Part shown: piece by piece, positions 11,737 to 22,328 of the stretch
How positions within the stretch are numbered: position 1 is the first letter of the stretch
Layout of the letters: each line of letters opens with the position of its first letter
Source of the DNA: Isoetes taiwanensis
Lineage: Eukaryota; Streptophyta; Lycopodiopsida; Isoetales; Isoetaceae
Assembly: GCA_021234155.1 (NCBI GenBank)
Contig: JAJEKV010000031.1
Location: 2,351,614-2,415,613, forward strand
Reading direction: 5' to 3'
Length of the DNA stretch: 64,000 nt
Notes under the pieces: model-generated
What the model was told of the DNA's origin: nothing
Database searches by the model: none
Seen by the model: the letters and a program-made list of their open reading frames with translations, nothing else
Translations under genes and position numbers: made by a program

Positions 11737-11975
11737 GTATATTCCCGCGTATACCTAGAATATCCCATATTCCCATATAACCAAGGGCTTGCCCTTAGGG
11801 GCAACCCAAAAACAATATTAAGGAAAAAAATTGTTGTTTTTAGGTGTTTTATTAAAAGTATGTGATGTTTTAACTGTTTATTGAAAAAGAACTATTGTTT
11901 TTGGGTTGCCCCTAGGGGGCAAACCCTCACTTATGTGGGTTTCTAGTATATTCTAGGTATATGTTGGAATATATA
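11737..11975. mobile_element. MITE with long terminal inverted repeats
   Basis: The left arm reads GTATACCTAGAATAT, then GGGCTTGCCC, then TTAGGGGCAACCC and AAAAACAATA. The right arm is its inverted complement (TATTGTTTTTGGGTTGCCCC, GGGGGCAAACCC, then ATTCTAGGTATA). The arms are about 95 bp each around a 50-60-bp AT-rich centre, so the whole unit folds into a near-continuous hairpin. A related single arm occurs at about 18310-18385. No coding capacity. Confidence 0.7.
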
Positions 11976-12317
11976 TCAAACCTATTATTCCCTGTAAACT
12001 AGCGGTCACCTGCGTTCTGGATCGCGGACGTTTGAACTAGCTAACTGGCAAGCCAGACCAAAGCTACAATCTTGCATTCCAACTGGCTGACCTGGGATGT
12101 CGAGTGCTTACATGTGATTTTGCATCGAGTAGGTTAGAATAGATGAGATTGATCGAGTAGGTTAGCCTAACTGGTGATTGTTGTCCATCCCTCCCATCTG
12201 GTACTATGGCAAAAACGAGTTTGGAAGAACGATTTTGGGGCTTACAGTTAGTTGCTTATTATTCTTCTTATATTTTAGATAGATTTGCTATGTCATAAAG
12301 TTTTTTGCACATTTCGC
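11976..12317. other. Intergenic DNA 5' of the TIM50-like pseudogene
   Basis: This would contain the 5' exons and promoter of the TIM50-like gene (mitochondrial presequence, transmembrane segment), but no presequence-like frame can be recognised. An ATG at about 12207 opens a short frame whose relation to the gene is unclear. Confidence 0.3.
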
Positions 12318-13638
12318 AGCGTATACGGTGGACGATGTTGAATCTAAAATCTCATGCTACCATCATGCGCAACCTACAGATGACCAGGTAACTTTTGCAT
12401 CAGGTTGCAAAGTAGCAAATTTTGGTAAATATAAAGAATGTCACTAATTATACCATCTGGCACAGGGATCACAGGGGTTATCGTTTCTATCATCCTTGGC
12501 TATGGAAGGTAATCCTGTCTCTGTATTTAGGTGGTCAATATGATGTAACATTATGTAAATTCCATGTTTTTTCCCAAATACAGCAGCTATGAAAGCAGTA
12601 GACTTTTACTTGGATTTGCGTAGATCCATTGAAGACCAAGTGAAGATAATATCAATGCTCTATTTTTGTTATTAGACAAGAGTAATTAAGCTGTAATAAA
12701 TATCTGGATTACATTAGAGTTTTGCAGCTCCTACCTCAGACAAACTTTTACCAACTTTGGCACCTCAAGAATAGCACGTCTACACGCTTGTGTTAGATCT
12801 TGATGAAACACTGGTCTACTCAGACTAGAAGGTGTGGCAACAAAGTTTGCAGCCAAATTCTCGTTTTGGAACTTAGATTTTATTCATGTTATTTTTGCCT
12901 GCAGCGAGACAGAGGATGGGACACATTTAAAAGACCTGGCGTGGATGCTTTGCTTGAGAAAATGGCACATTTTTACGAGATTGTTGTGTACTCTGATCAA
13001 ATGAGCTTTGTAAGCAATGTTATTCTCAATGCAAAACTGAATGAATGATTTTATATATTCAGCTGTTTTTTAAATTGGTTGTGCTAGTATGCATGGCTGG
13101 GAGTTATCCTTCTTAGCTATATTTTTATCAAAGAAGTCGTGCTCTTCTTACAGTATGTGGACCCATTTCTGAAATGATTAGACCAGAAAGGATGCATTAG
13201 ATACAGGCTTGCAAGAGATGCTACACAATATACTAATGGCAAGCATGTTCGGGTAATTTTCTTGGTTTCAGCAAAGCATAAGGTGCAATTTATGTTTTCC
13301 TACTTATTTATTCTGAACTCTATTTTCTCTAGGATATATCCAAGCTAAACATGGATTCAACAAAGGTGATGTATATTAGTGGACATGCATTGGAATCTTG
13401 TCTGCAACCTGAAAATGGAGTTCCAATTAAACCATAGAAGCTATCAGATGACACTGTCCTTCTTGATCTTATTCCGTTTCTTGAATGTACACTAGTTTGC
13501 TTTATTCAGATGTTTGTGGTCCTCTTACTTAAGGGTTTCTTCGTGGTCAATGCAGTGGTTGCTCGGTAGCGCCCTCCAGATGTCAAAAAAGTCCTGTCCT
13601 CGTATCATGGACTAGATGTTGCTACTGAATTTAGAGAA
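12318..13638 (+). pseudogene. TIM50: TIM50-like mitochondrial import receptor pseudogene
   Basis: TIM50 is the intermembrane-space receptor of the TIM23 presequence translocase and carries a catalytically inactive FCP1/NIF-like fold. Exon-like blocks separated by GT-AG introns read in order: AYTVDDVESK (~12320), MKAVDFYLDLRR (~12590), SAPTSDKLLP then HVYTLVLDLDETLVYSD (12727-12832), RDRGWDTFKRPGVDALLEKM and YEIVVYSDQM (12906-13008), YVDPFLK and GCIRYRLARDATQYTNGKH (13154-13252), DISKLNMDSTKV through SCLQPENGVPIKP and LLDLIPFLE (13333-13486), and RPPDVKKVLSSYHG (13570-13611). Five in-frame stops break it: TAG 12773, TAG 12827, TGA 13175, TAG 13435, TAG 13567. A splice donor near 12642 also reads AT where GT is expected. 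Retained introns show DNA-level duplication or decay in place, not retroposition. The reading ends at 13638 where repeat R begins. Confidence 0.85.
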
Positions 13639-14190
13639 TAAAATAGATAGAATAGGTTTTTTAGCATCCACGGAGATCAATTGGCCTATGGGACCCAAAC
13701 AAAAAGAGAGTAGCAAGCGTATTACTGACGGGATTAAAAAACCCCTGCCCCGAAGGGTTTTCGAGGCAAAAATCTTAGTAGTAATAAGTATGCTGGCATG
13801 CTGTACAATTGTATAGGACAGTTCAATACCGTCCCAGAGGACACAACTGAGTCCGTGCATCCATAACCTCCTGGAGGTATGACCCCAGCAAACACACTGA
13901 CGCCGTATTCAATAACTCATGCAACGGTTGGCCAGGCACTAGTAACCGAACATACTGCTCTCGGATATGGGTAAACGCTGGGCAGATCTAAAGGGCATGA
14001 CATTCATCCTCAATGGCGCCCTGGTGGCACCACTGGCAAAGCCTTTGCTCTCGTGCTTCCCGAGCCCAACATCATGTCTCAATGCTGAGGCGATGTGCAC
14101 CCGTGCGAATGGAAGCGATAAGTCTGCGCTTCTTTATGGGCAACTGGGTGTACAAGTACTGGTGTAGGCCTCTCATGAGCCTAGGATTGA
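13639..14190 (-). mobile_element. Dispersed repeat R (non-LTR-like), copy inserted in TIM50 pseudogene
   Basis: Starts with an AATAG-rich tail (ATAGATAGAATAGG), then CATCCACGGAGATCAATTGG, then the family core AAAAAACCCCTGCCCCGAAG and GGGTTTTCGAGG. The far end (ATGACATTCATCCTCAATGG, then TATGGGCAACTGGGTGTAC) matches the copy at 50310-50830. On the minus strand the element therefore ends in a (CTATT)n tail, as many LINEs and SINEs do. The core can fold as a short hairpin. It lies directly after the last TIM50-like codons. Confidence 0.6.
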
Positions 14191-15690
14191 CTTGTTGCTG
14201 ATAGTGTGCCAGCTTAACGTGCGTCAGAGCATCTGCATCCCAGAGCTTGCAAAGGAAAGTAGCATCTAGGTACAGCTTAAGGGCCGTGTGATCTTTCTTT
14301 GTCCTTACATGTACGCATTTGTTTGCATGTACACCCCAGCGTGAGAATCACTGAGCTTGCTTGTCCTTCCAGCAGGCTTTCAGGCGTTGGAGACCCATCG
14401 CCATGGCCACAGCAAAACAGAACCAAAAGTAAGTGTTTGCTTGTTTATGTTACTTCTTAGCTGGGGTTATGACCTTGTCGTTAATGATGGTTTCACAGAT
14501 GGATGCAAGAAAGAATGCAACATAGATGGCTTCGCCGCAGTGCAGACAGTAATCAGAATGTTAAACAAAATCCGTCATAGATATTTATAGGAGGATAAGA
14601 TAACTGCTGAATTGGTATAGTTTTTGCCGCTTAGTGGTGTAATCACTTCGAGGTCTCACGCATATTGTGATGATGCTAGTGCACAAATTAAAAAAATGTG
14701 GTTGGTTCACTACACTGCCTATTCGCAGCTACCAAGGCTATTAATGGTGTAACCTCTGTATGTTTTTCTCGGTCTGGGTCTGGCCGAATTTGTAGAGATT
14801 TGGAACACAGATAAGATTTCATCAATTTAATAAGTAACAAAGCATGGGAACCTGCCATTTTTCTCAGGTACACGTTGCATGGGAAGTGTGATATTTATTA
14901 GGTTCCTGCTAGTTATAAAATGATGTAAAATGAACTACTAGCTCAAGGTATATTTAACTGCTGGCAGATATACTACCACGTGTCTATAAGGTTGTTTTCA
15001 AGGATGTTGTAAAGAAGATTTTAAGGGTATAATGTTCAACTTGCGATTTGAGGGCTTGTTTTTGCTGCAACTCTTAAAAAGCCTCAACCAAGAAGTCAAC
15101 ACTAGGAAATGTTGCTTGTGCACTAGGTTTGTAGCTATTGCAAATTAGGTTGGTGTTTGTTTGAAAAGCCCACATATGGCATTTTATAAACAAAACCTTA
15201 TAACTTGATTTGACTTCACTGCATATCGCATTTGACTTTTATTAAAAATAAAGACTTGACTTTTGTTGAATTTGCTATCATTTTGAGTTCTTCATTCACA
15301 TGACGCAATAAATGTAACTAAGCCTCACTTTCATGCATTTATCGTCTTCAAACTCCAAATCCTAGAATTCAAATCAAGCATTAACTACCTAAACAAAACC
15401 ATTAAAACAAAGCACGCATAAACAAAACGCCCATAATCATCACCTACATAACTCCTACATCAAGACCACACAACGCAACATACATTCACTGGTCCAAACT
15501 TCAAACATAGAAATTGCACCGGACCCCCTGCATCAATGCATGGCTATCATTCCGTGGTGGGGGGAGAGGGGAGAGATCTTCATTTAGCTATGGAGATGGG
15601 GATTCTTGGTGGGTGCATTGTTTAGATCTTGCATTTTGAGTCTGGGATCATTGGGTTCTACTTTTTCTTGTGAGGTTGTGCTATGCATCA
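14191..15690. other. No gene seen
   Basis: No convincing coding region. A well-placed ATG at 14403 (CGCCATGGCC) starts a nine-codon frame that runs into GTAAGTG, a good donor site, but no partner exon was found. Frame 14357-14590 is unsupported. A GGGGAGAGGGGAGAG purine stretch lies at about 15560. Confidence 0.35.
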
Positions 15691-15830
15691 ATGTTTTATT
15701 CCTCTACAAAACCAGCTCCTCAGATGTTTGAAGCTCTCCGTGACAAAAAAATCCGATCAGAGGTCTTCAAGGAGTTCTCTCATTTCTATGCTAGCGAAAC
15801 ATGTATTTTCATTCTCTGCTCTATTAGACT
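15691..15830 (+). pseudogene. Possible RGS-domain exon fragment
   Basis: After a CAG at about 15722, the frame 15670-15885 reads MFEALRDKKIRSEVFKEF, then HFYASETCIF. The pattern (Leu, Lys-x-x-Arg, Phe-x-x-Phe, Tyr-Ala-x-Glu, Phe) resembles the start of the regulator-of-G-protein-signalling fold in plant RGS1-type proteins. After residue 45 the resemblance stops, no second exon was found nearby and no 7TM region precedes it. If real, this is an isolated remnant. It could be chance. Confidence 0.2.
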
Positions 15831-15889
15831 TGTCTTTATGCTTCTACAATCCTTGTTCCATGATGAGCACCAAAGATTTCTTTAGGTCA

Positions 15890-16549
15890 ATTCTCATAAG
15901 GTCATGGTATCAAGTATTCTATTGTTTTGAAGTAGCAATTTTGATTGATTGTGAAAACATGACTTGGAAGTATGATTTAAGCCACTTCACCCTCGGGCCA
16001 TGGAGGGCAACCCTCCGTGAGCAACACCTTGTTTGCTTTGTACTATTGTTTTTAAGTATTGTATACTAGGATTCTTCTTGTTTACATTGAGACCCAGATT
16101 TTGACCATACAGTGTACAATTCCATTGAAGGTGGAACACTCCCAATGATATCCATCTTGGTTATTATCCCAGGCCACAACAACAATCTTGCAATATTGGC
16201 TGAAATTACACATAATAAGAATGATTCCGTATATTTATTTCCATATGAATTCTTACAAAACAACTTTTCCATGGTATAGAATCAATAATAATGTTGTTTT
16301 GACATGTTTAGAAAGTTTAACATGTTTAAACTGCTTAAATACAAAAGGATCTCACCTAACGTATCAAGAACATTATCGTTCATTAAAGGATCTCACCTAA
16401 TGTATCAAGAACATTTTTGTTCATTCAATTGTTGCCTTCATATGCAACCTGAAGACCTTGACAAAATAAATAGGAGATGATACCTGCATCCAAACAGTAC
16501 ACTTGTTAGCAAATTAGTGCAAGGGACGACAGGTAAGAATTAAGAAATC
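15890..16549. other. No gene seen
   Basis: A short direct repeat, AAAGGATCTCACCTAA...GTATCAAGAACAT, occurs twice at about 16345 and 16385. Nothing else is recognised. Confidence 0.35.
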
Positions 16550-16642
16550 ATGGCTCTTTGCCCTTCACCTTAATTTGACAAAGTTTCCCATGACCTATTG
16601 GTCTCCATGGACGTTAAAAAATCTATTCTATTCTATTCTATA
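16550..16642 (+). mobile_element. Repeat R, short plus-strand 3' end
   Basis: CCTATTGGTCTCCATGGACG followed by TTAAAAAATCTATTC and a (TCTAT)n run is the reverse complement of the start of the other R copies. Only the last ~90 bp and the pentanucleotide tail are present, the 5' truncation typical of target-primed retroposition. Confidence 0.55.
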
Positions 16643-17525
16643 AAATTATTTTCAGCCAGAAATTATCATGGCTCTTACTGCCATTACACATAATTATAAA
16701 TGTCTAATCATTAGTTCGAGTACCACAGCCCTATGTGCTTTATGGATAGATTAACTCAGAGTAAATATTCAACACTGTCACTTAAGATCCTAAAAGCATC
16801 CTAGAGTATGGGTCAAACCATGCAAAAGGCCCTATTTTCAAAGCTATCATTCAGGCCAGCTTATTTGCCAAATCATATTCGAGCTTTGAACTCCTGATTC
16901 CAGTTTATATTAAGCATAAGAAAGCAATGTTTGCTTATCTTGATCATGCAAGTCTTGAACAACCGATCAAGTTAGTATTCATTTTGTCTAGTTTAACATA
17001 TTTCGTCCAGTAGAAGTTGCTTCGAGATTCCACACCTTTAAAGACTCTATTTTCCTGATATTAGACAGCCTTCTTACCTGTTTCAATCATATGCCGCGAC
17101 CACAACTTAATAAGTCATTTAGTCACATGGAGTATTTTGTCTAAGATCCTAGAGCTGCAATATCTATAACACAGAGAGCAGTTATCTAATCTTGTAGTTA
17201 TTAGCAAAAAGCTAGGCCAGATAACTTCATATTCTCTCTGTTCATGTATATAAGTGAAAAAAGAGATGCTAACAGCATCCACCATTTCTAGATCTCATTT
17301 ATTTCACCTAAACTACTGCACACGAAAATCAACTGCCATTTCATTAGAATAAAACAGGAAAAGCCAGAAAAAGAATCATACCAAGCCCCTTATGATGAGT
17401 GGACTCTCGCATTATTGTTGCACAGAGATCCCCATTTTTCAACGGAGTCCAATTGAACAAATTCTATAAGCTCTTTATATCCTTCTATATTGTAATCCTG
17501 CATAAACAATATTTCTAATGATGCA
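16643..17525. other. No gene seen
   Basis: Ordinary AT-rich intergenic DNA. No frame, hairpin or repeat that I can define. Confidence 0.35.
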
Positions 17526-17587
17526 TCACAAGAATAGAATAGAATAGAATAGAATAGAATAGAATAGAAAGAAAGAAAGAAAGAAAC
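17526..17587. repeat. Compound microsatellite (AATAG)n(AAAG)n
   Basis: About seven AATAG units pass directly into GAAAGAAAGAAAGAAAG. The AATAG unit is the same as the tail of repeat R, so this may be an isolated R tail that has since expanded. Confidence 0.85.
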
Positions 17588-17934
17588 GTCAACTTAAAAG
17601 AAAAATGCAATTACTTACCTCCAATTGAGGAAGAGCAATCTTAAGGCAACATACATGAAGAATTTATTGAGGGATCCAAAACACATGCCAAAGCTTGTAG
17701 TCTCAGATACACGGCTAGGCTTGCCTTGTTCCATAGTCAAAGCCCACAATCATCACGGGGGATGGGAAGAGCGAAGAAACCCAAAGCAAAAAATCTAAAG
17801 CAAATGGACGGATCAAGGTCCAGACCAGATTGGGAAACAAACCAAAGAGAGCCCATTCTTTCTTTTGCATGGATCCGGGGATAGGAAATAGGCGAAGGTT
17901 CGCTAGAAAAAGAGATGGGCTTTTTGGGGGCGGG

Positions 17935-18260
17935 ACGTAATAGAATAGATTTTAATCATCCATGGACCGATCAATCTATAGAATTCAAACAAAAGAGAGG
18001 TGCCATTATTGTCGGTGATTAAAAACCCCACCAAGGGTTTTCGAGGAAAAAAGCTCGAAGCAATACGGTATGTCGGTACACCGCATAACTGCGACGCTCA
18101 ATATTATCCCTGAGGACACAACCGAAGTCCGCGTATCCATAACCTCCGGAGGGCGACTTTACCGCCTAATCACAGATTCACACCCCGCGAAGAGCTATGG
18201 AGTGCATCACGCCTTAGCTCACGGCTAGATCTGCTTTAGGAATGGCCAACGTCAACAAGG
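17935..18260 (-). mobile_element. Repeat R copy
   Basis: AATAGAATAGATTTTAATCA then CATCCATGGACCGATCAAT, then GATTAAAAACCCCACCAAGG and GTTTTCGAGGAAAAAA, and then CCTGAGGACACAACCGAAGT with CCATAACCTCCGGAGG. The last two blocks are also in the 13639 copy (GAGGACACAACTGAGTCCG, CCATAACCTCCTGGAGG). Orientation as at 13639, with the tail at the low-coordinate end. Confidence 0.6.
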
Positions 18261-18309
18261 GCTATTAATAGTTTTATGTACCACAACAAAGCTTTATAGA
18301 AGTGGTACA

Positions 18310-18386
18310 TTCTTGTGTATATATTAGCATATATCAAGAATATGCTTCAAACCTAAGATAAGCAAGGGATTGCCCCCTAGGGGAAC
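18310..18386. repeat. Single arm of the long-TIR MITE family
   Basis: GTGTATATATTAGCATATAT, AAGAATATGC, AAGCAAGGGATTGCCCCC and TAGGGGAACCCAAAA match one arm of the 11737-11975 MITE. The second arm is not evident, so this is a truncated copy. Confidence 0.5.
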
Positions 18387-21300
18387 CCAAAATTTGAAAA
18401 TAAATAAGGGTGCATCCCATTTGGGCAAACTGGGTTTTTTCCTCCTCTTCCACATCAAAGAAATCAAGAAGACCCCATTCTTCATGCAACTCGATTTCGC
18501 CACCAAGAAGACAAAGAATCCTCAATAGCAATGGTATGGCAAAGTATTTTAAATGAATAGGAAAATTTCCTATTAGTCGCGGGATGAATGTGCACCTACA
18601 AATTTGAATGGGATTTATCCTAGTAATAATAAAATATTGTTTGGAAAATTTCCTCTCTCTAATCAAAATAAAAGGACAAATTTATAGCCACAAAGAACAT
18701 TTGATTTCAGATAAATTGCAACCAAATTTAACATAAACAAGTCATAATTCAGAACAAGTCATAATCCTCGAAAATGTTCAGAATTAGCGCAAAAAGATTA
18801 CCAATGAGTAGTCACAAGAAAGTTAAAGACTCTCCATATCAGTCCCTCCAATGAGATGCTAACAAGTGTATCAAGAGGTTCAGGTTGAGTTGGTTCCAAC
18901 CACTTAGTAAGTTAATTCTCACAAACCGGCCATAAACTCACAAGCTACAACATTGCACCATGCCAATAAAAGCAACTCTCCTCAGAATAAGTCGAAATTT
19001 CTTCTACCCAATTTGAATGGAGAATGATAATACCCACATGTCAAGGAAAATGCGACCATTCAGCACTTTCGCCAAGCAAGAATCTTTCCACCTTGGAACT
19101 CCTCCATAAATGTAGAACTGCCCACACCTTCCTCACCATAATTCCATCTACTTCTTGGTGCATTCTTATAGAACTCCGGCCAAATTCTTTTGTTTCAGAT
19201 AACCCATAATGGCTCACTTTGCTTAGTGATGATGGCAAGCTAATAGGAGCCAAAACTTGCATATTTGAGTGGCTCTTGTCACCCGCATCTCCATCCGGCC
19301 TCCTAATCCCTTCAATAAGATTCTGTTGCAAAGACTTTAGAATCTAAGGCCTTCCTTCAACCAACCATCAAGCCACCTTATCAATTCCATGCCTTCATAT
19401 TATAGTTGTTTTGATCAAGCCCTCAATCTATGAAGAAGACCATTCTTTCGTCTCTCCATCCGGTATCGTAAAGGTATGATTCATATCAAGAAGAAAAGCT
19501 ATTCAAGTCAATCTCACTACAAAGATAATGATGTTGAATGCTAGCTATTGTCTTCAAGATAAGGCCCCACAAGAGTGATAAAAGGCCTCTTAAACACTAC
19601 AAAGTTTGGCTATTACCTCGGGACTACTTAACCACTGCATCTTGGGAATCACAGAACCTTAACTCTTATAATCCACCACTGCTACTGCATGTCATATCGT
19701 CTCCGTTTTGAGCGAGAAAAAAGGATGCTACTTTGTTCACCAATTCTATCTTATTTCCAAGCAAAGATCCCCACAAATCATCTTAAAAGCATCTTCAACA
19801 TAAGTTTGCACGATGAGTAGCACAATGGATTGAGGACATGAAAGGACAGAGCCTTCAAACTAACTCCAACCTTACTTTACTCCCACCATCGTTACAAACC
19901 ATCTCAATTCAAACCCACAAAACGTTGCATGTCTAGGGCCCTAATTCTTTCCAAAGTGCTTATAATGCAACCAAAATACTAGCAGAATCGTGGTGAACTA
20001 ATATGCAGTATAATAACAGGGTTTTTTATGTTTTTATACTTTTTTCTCTAATGTTTTATGATTTGTCGCCAGATTGGCTCCGCTCGCACTAAATAGTACT
20101 TCTAGAGCTCTTTTGACCGCTGATTAAAAGAACAAGAGGAGATCGCAGGTTGTGTAATGGTTTATCCATTTTTTATCTTGTTTCATTTATATTACCATTA
20201 TAACTATTTTTTAATTTATTTGATCATGCGCGCTCGAGGCCCTTCAGCCTTAGGTTAGGCCATCACTTTTAGGGTTTTCCATGGTGGAAACATCTCTAAG
20301 AAGCTTTAAAGTGCCTAATCTTCACCTCGCTTAGGCCACTACCGGCTCTATAGTACAATTTAAGCTTAGCAAGGTCGCATATCCTTTTTAACAGTTCCAT
20401 GCACCTCGCTTCAGAGAAGGAGTTTTAGATCCTGGGAGGGGCTTTCAGATTAATGTGAGGCCCTGAGGTCAAATTCTGATGGTTATGACTTTTAAAGGCA
20501 TAGCACAAGAGGTAATTTCAACAATGACTTAGAGGTTGAATCATCATTGACCTACCCGTAAGTCATCATTTGACCACCAAGAGCAAATTGATATAGCAAA
20601 TGTAAGGCATAACCATCAGCCGAGTTATTAGCCGTGTCATCTATTCTTTTTGATAGGGCTTTTCCATCTTGTTTTCTCAATTCAATCTATGTCCATCAAA
20701 GTATTAACTCAATTATGCATCTCTTTATTTGTGCAATGTGCCTTTGCATGACTTTGAAGAAAACTCGATGAAAAAACGCCCATTTGAGGGATTTGAAGTG
20801 ATCGGCCTCCTTAAAAGCAAAGCAGAAAGTGGTTTGCATCTTGGGTAAGTATTTAATTCCCATGATCTCGCTTAAATGAAAGGATCCGCCATCTTTAAAA
20901 GACCGCCATATTTTCCTTGTTTTTTGTCATAAAGGTTTGCTCGAAGTAGGCTTTTGTCACAGAAAAATGATGAGATTTCGTACATCAGAAGATAAAGGAT
21001 GAGATTTGTCGCAGAGATTGGCCTCGTGGAAAGGTCTATTTTCATACAGAGATCATTGTGCTCCATTGCACTTTCCAATGGTGACAACTTCAATGTTGTA
21101 TGCTTTCAAAACCGACATTTCTTAGAGTTTCCTCGGTTTTGTTTTGCAATCGACTGCGATGTAAGCGCCGATCCGAAGTGTAGAGGATGCTATTATACTT
21201 TAAGAACATTCACCTAAGATGACTTGGTTTCTTGACAAAGAATGATTATGTGATGAAGGCTTTAGATGCTTTCTGTGGTTAGCTGGATTTTTGCATGCTT

Positions 21301-21940
21301 TGTGATGAAGGCCGTTAAAATCTCATAAGCATGTGGGAAGATCATGGAATACAATCGATGAATATCTTCTCAGTATTGCGTCAGAGATAGTTGGATAAAG
21401 CAAATGCTTTTTTTTTTTCAAATATGTTCTCAGTCTTAATATTACGCCAGGGGAAACGCCGCAAAAGTGCATCCATAACATTCAGGGAGGAAGCAAAGAC
21501 GAGAGCATCGCAGCTGCAGTTTGTCTCTCAATCTCAATTATATCCAAAGTAACGCTTCTCCATATGTATTGCTATGCTTCTCCATATGTATTGCCAAAGA
21601 AATTGTTATGTATCCGGGTATGCTTCTCCATACACCTCGACATAAGAAATCTTTATGCATCTCATATGAAGTTATGTGATGCAAACGTGACTTTCCTAAC
21701 ATGGTACAAGGCCACCTATCAACTTAGTATGCACGTAAAAGCATTCTTTAAAAAGACTAGAAAAGCATTCTTCAAAAAGCATTTTGAAGAAATCTATTTT
21801 GAAGTATATATTCATGTGGTATGTTTAATGCTTGCAAAGATATATAGATGGGCGCATTAATGGGTTCAACTCATATTATAGTCATAATAAATTATATTAT
21901 ATTATTTTATTGAGTATTATATTATTATATTATGAGTTTG
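18387..21940. other. Gene-poor region with eroded repeats
   Basis: No intact gene. The part 18530-18870 is a diverged direct copy of 25150-25490 (shared TTTGAATGGGAYTYTATCCT, AATTTCYT, AAAGTTAAARRTCTYCCATAT), so both belong to one dispersed repeat. Minus-strand reading of 19040-19900 gives short peptides that could be transposase debris, but no conserved block is secure. The rest is AT-rich. Forward frame 20999-21217 has no recognisable domain. Confidence 0.35.
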
Positions 21941-22060
21941 ATTTAGAAGTTAGGGTCCAAGGGCCCAAAAAATTTTTTCATATAACAAACAACACATAAC
22001 TTTAATTAACATAAACCATTGCATTTAACCATTTAAATTAAAATCCCCCAAAACCCCCTT

Positions 22061-22328
22061 GGTTTGGGTGCATATTCACATCTGGGTGACGGAGGGCGCC
22101 GAGAGCTCCCTAAAATTGACAGCCACAGATGCACGGAATCAACACCATGTAGTATATTACCTCAAATCTTATAGTATTTGCAAATCTTGCTATACAAGAT
22201 AAGAAATTTCGTATAATGGATACTCACAAACGCAGGAACTTTACATGGTGTAGATTACTTAATAAAGGTGAATTACGCCATCCAACAAACATGCCCTGAG
22301 TCACCGTGTGTGAATATGCACTCCAACC
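22061..22328. mobile_element. MITE family 2, copy 1 (268 bp)
   Basis: Ends are inverted: the left end GGTTTGGGTGCATATTCACA pairs with the right end TGTGTGAATATGCACTCCAA. Inside the ends, GGGTGACGGAGGGC pairs loosely with CCCTGAGTCACC. The copy at 53861-54127 has the same ends, nearly the same length and similar interior (TATAGTATTT, TATACAAGATA, GGAACTTTAC). About 60-100 bp to the left is also shared (TTTAAATTAAAATCCCC), so the pair may sit inside a larger mobilised unit. Confidence 0.65.

Noticed and set aside
19041-19900. Possible hAT-like transposase fragments on the minus strand
   Set aside because: A few words resemble His-Cys-x-x-His-Arg-x-Asn-Leu, but they need frame changes and no catalytic or dimerisation block follows.
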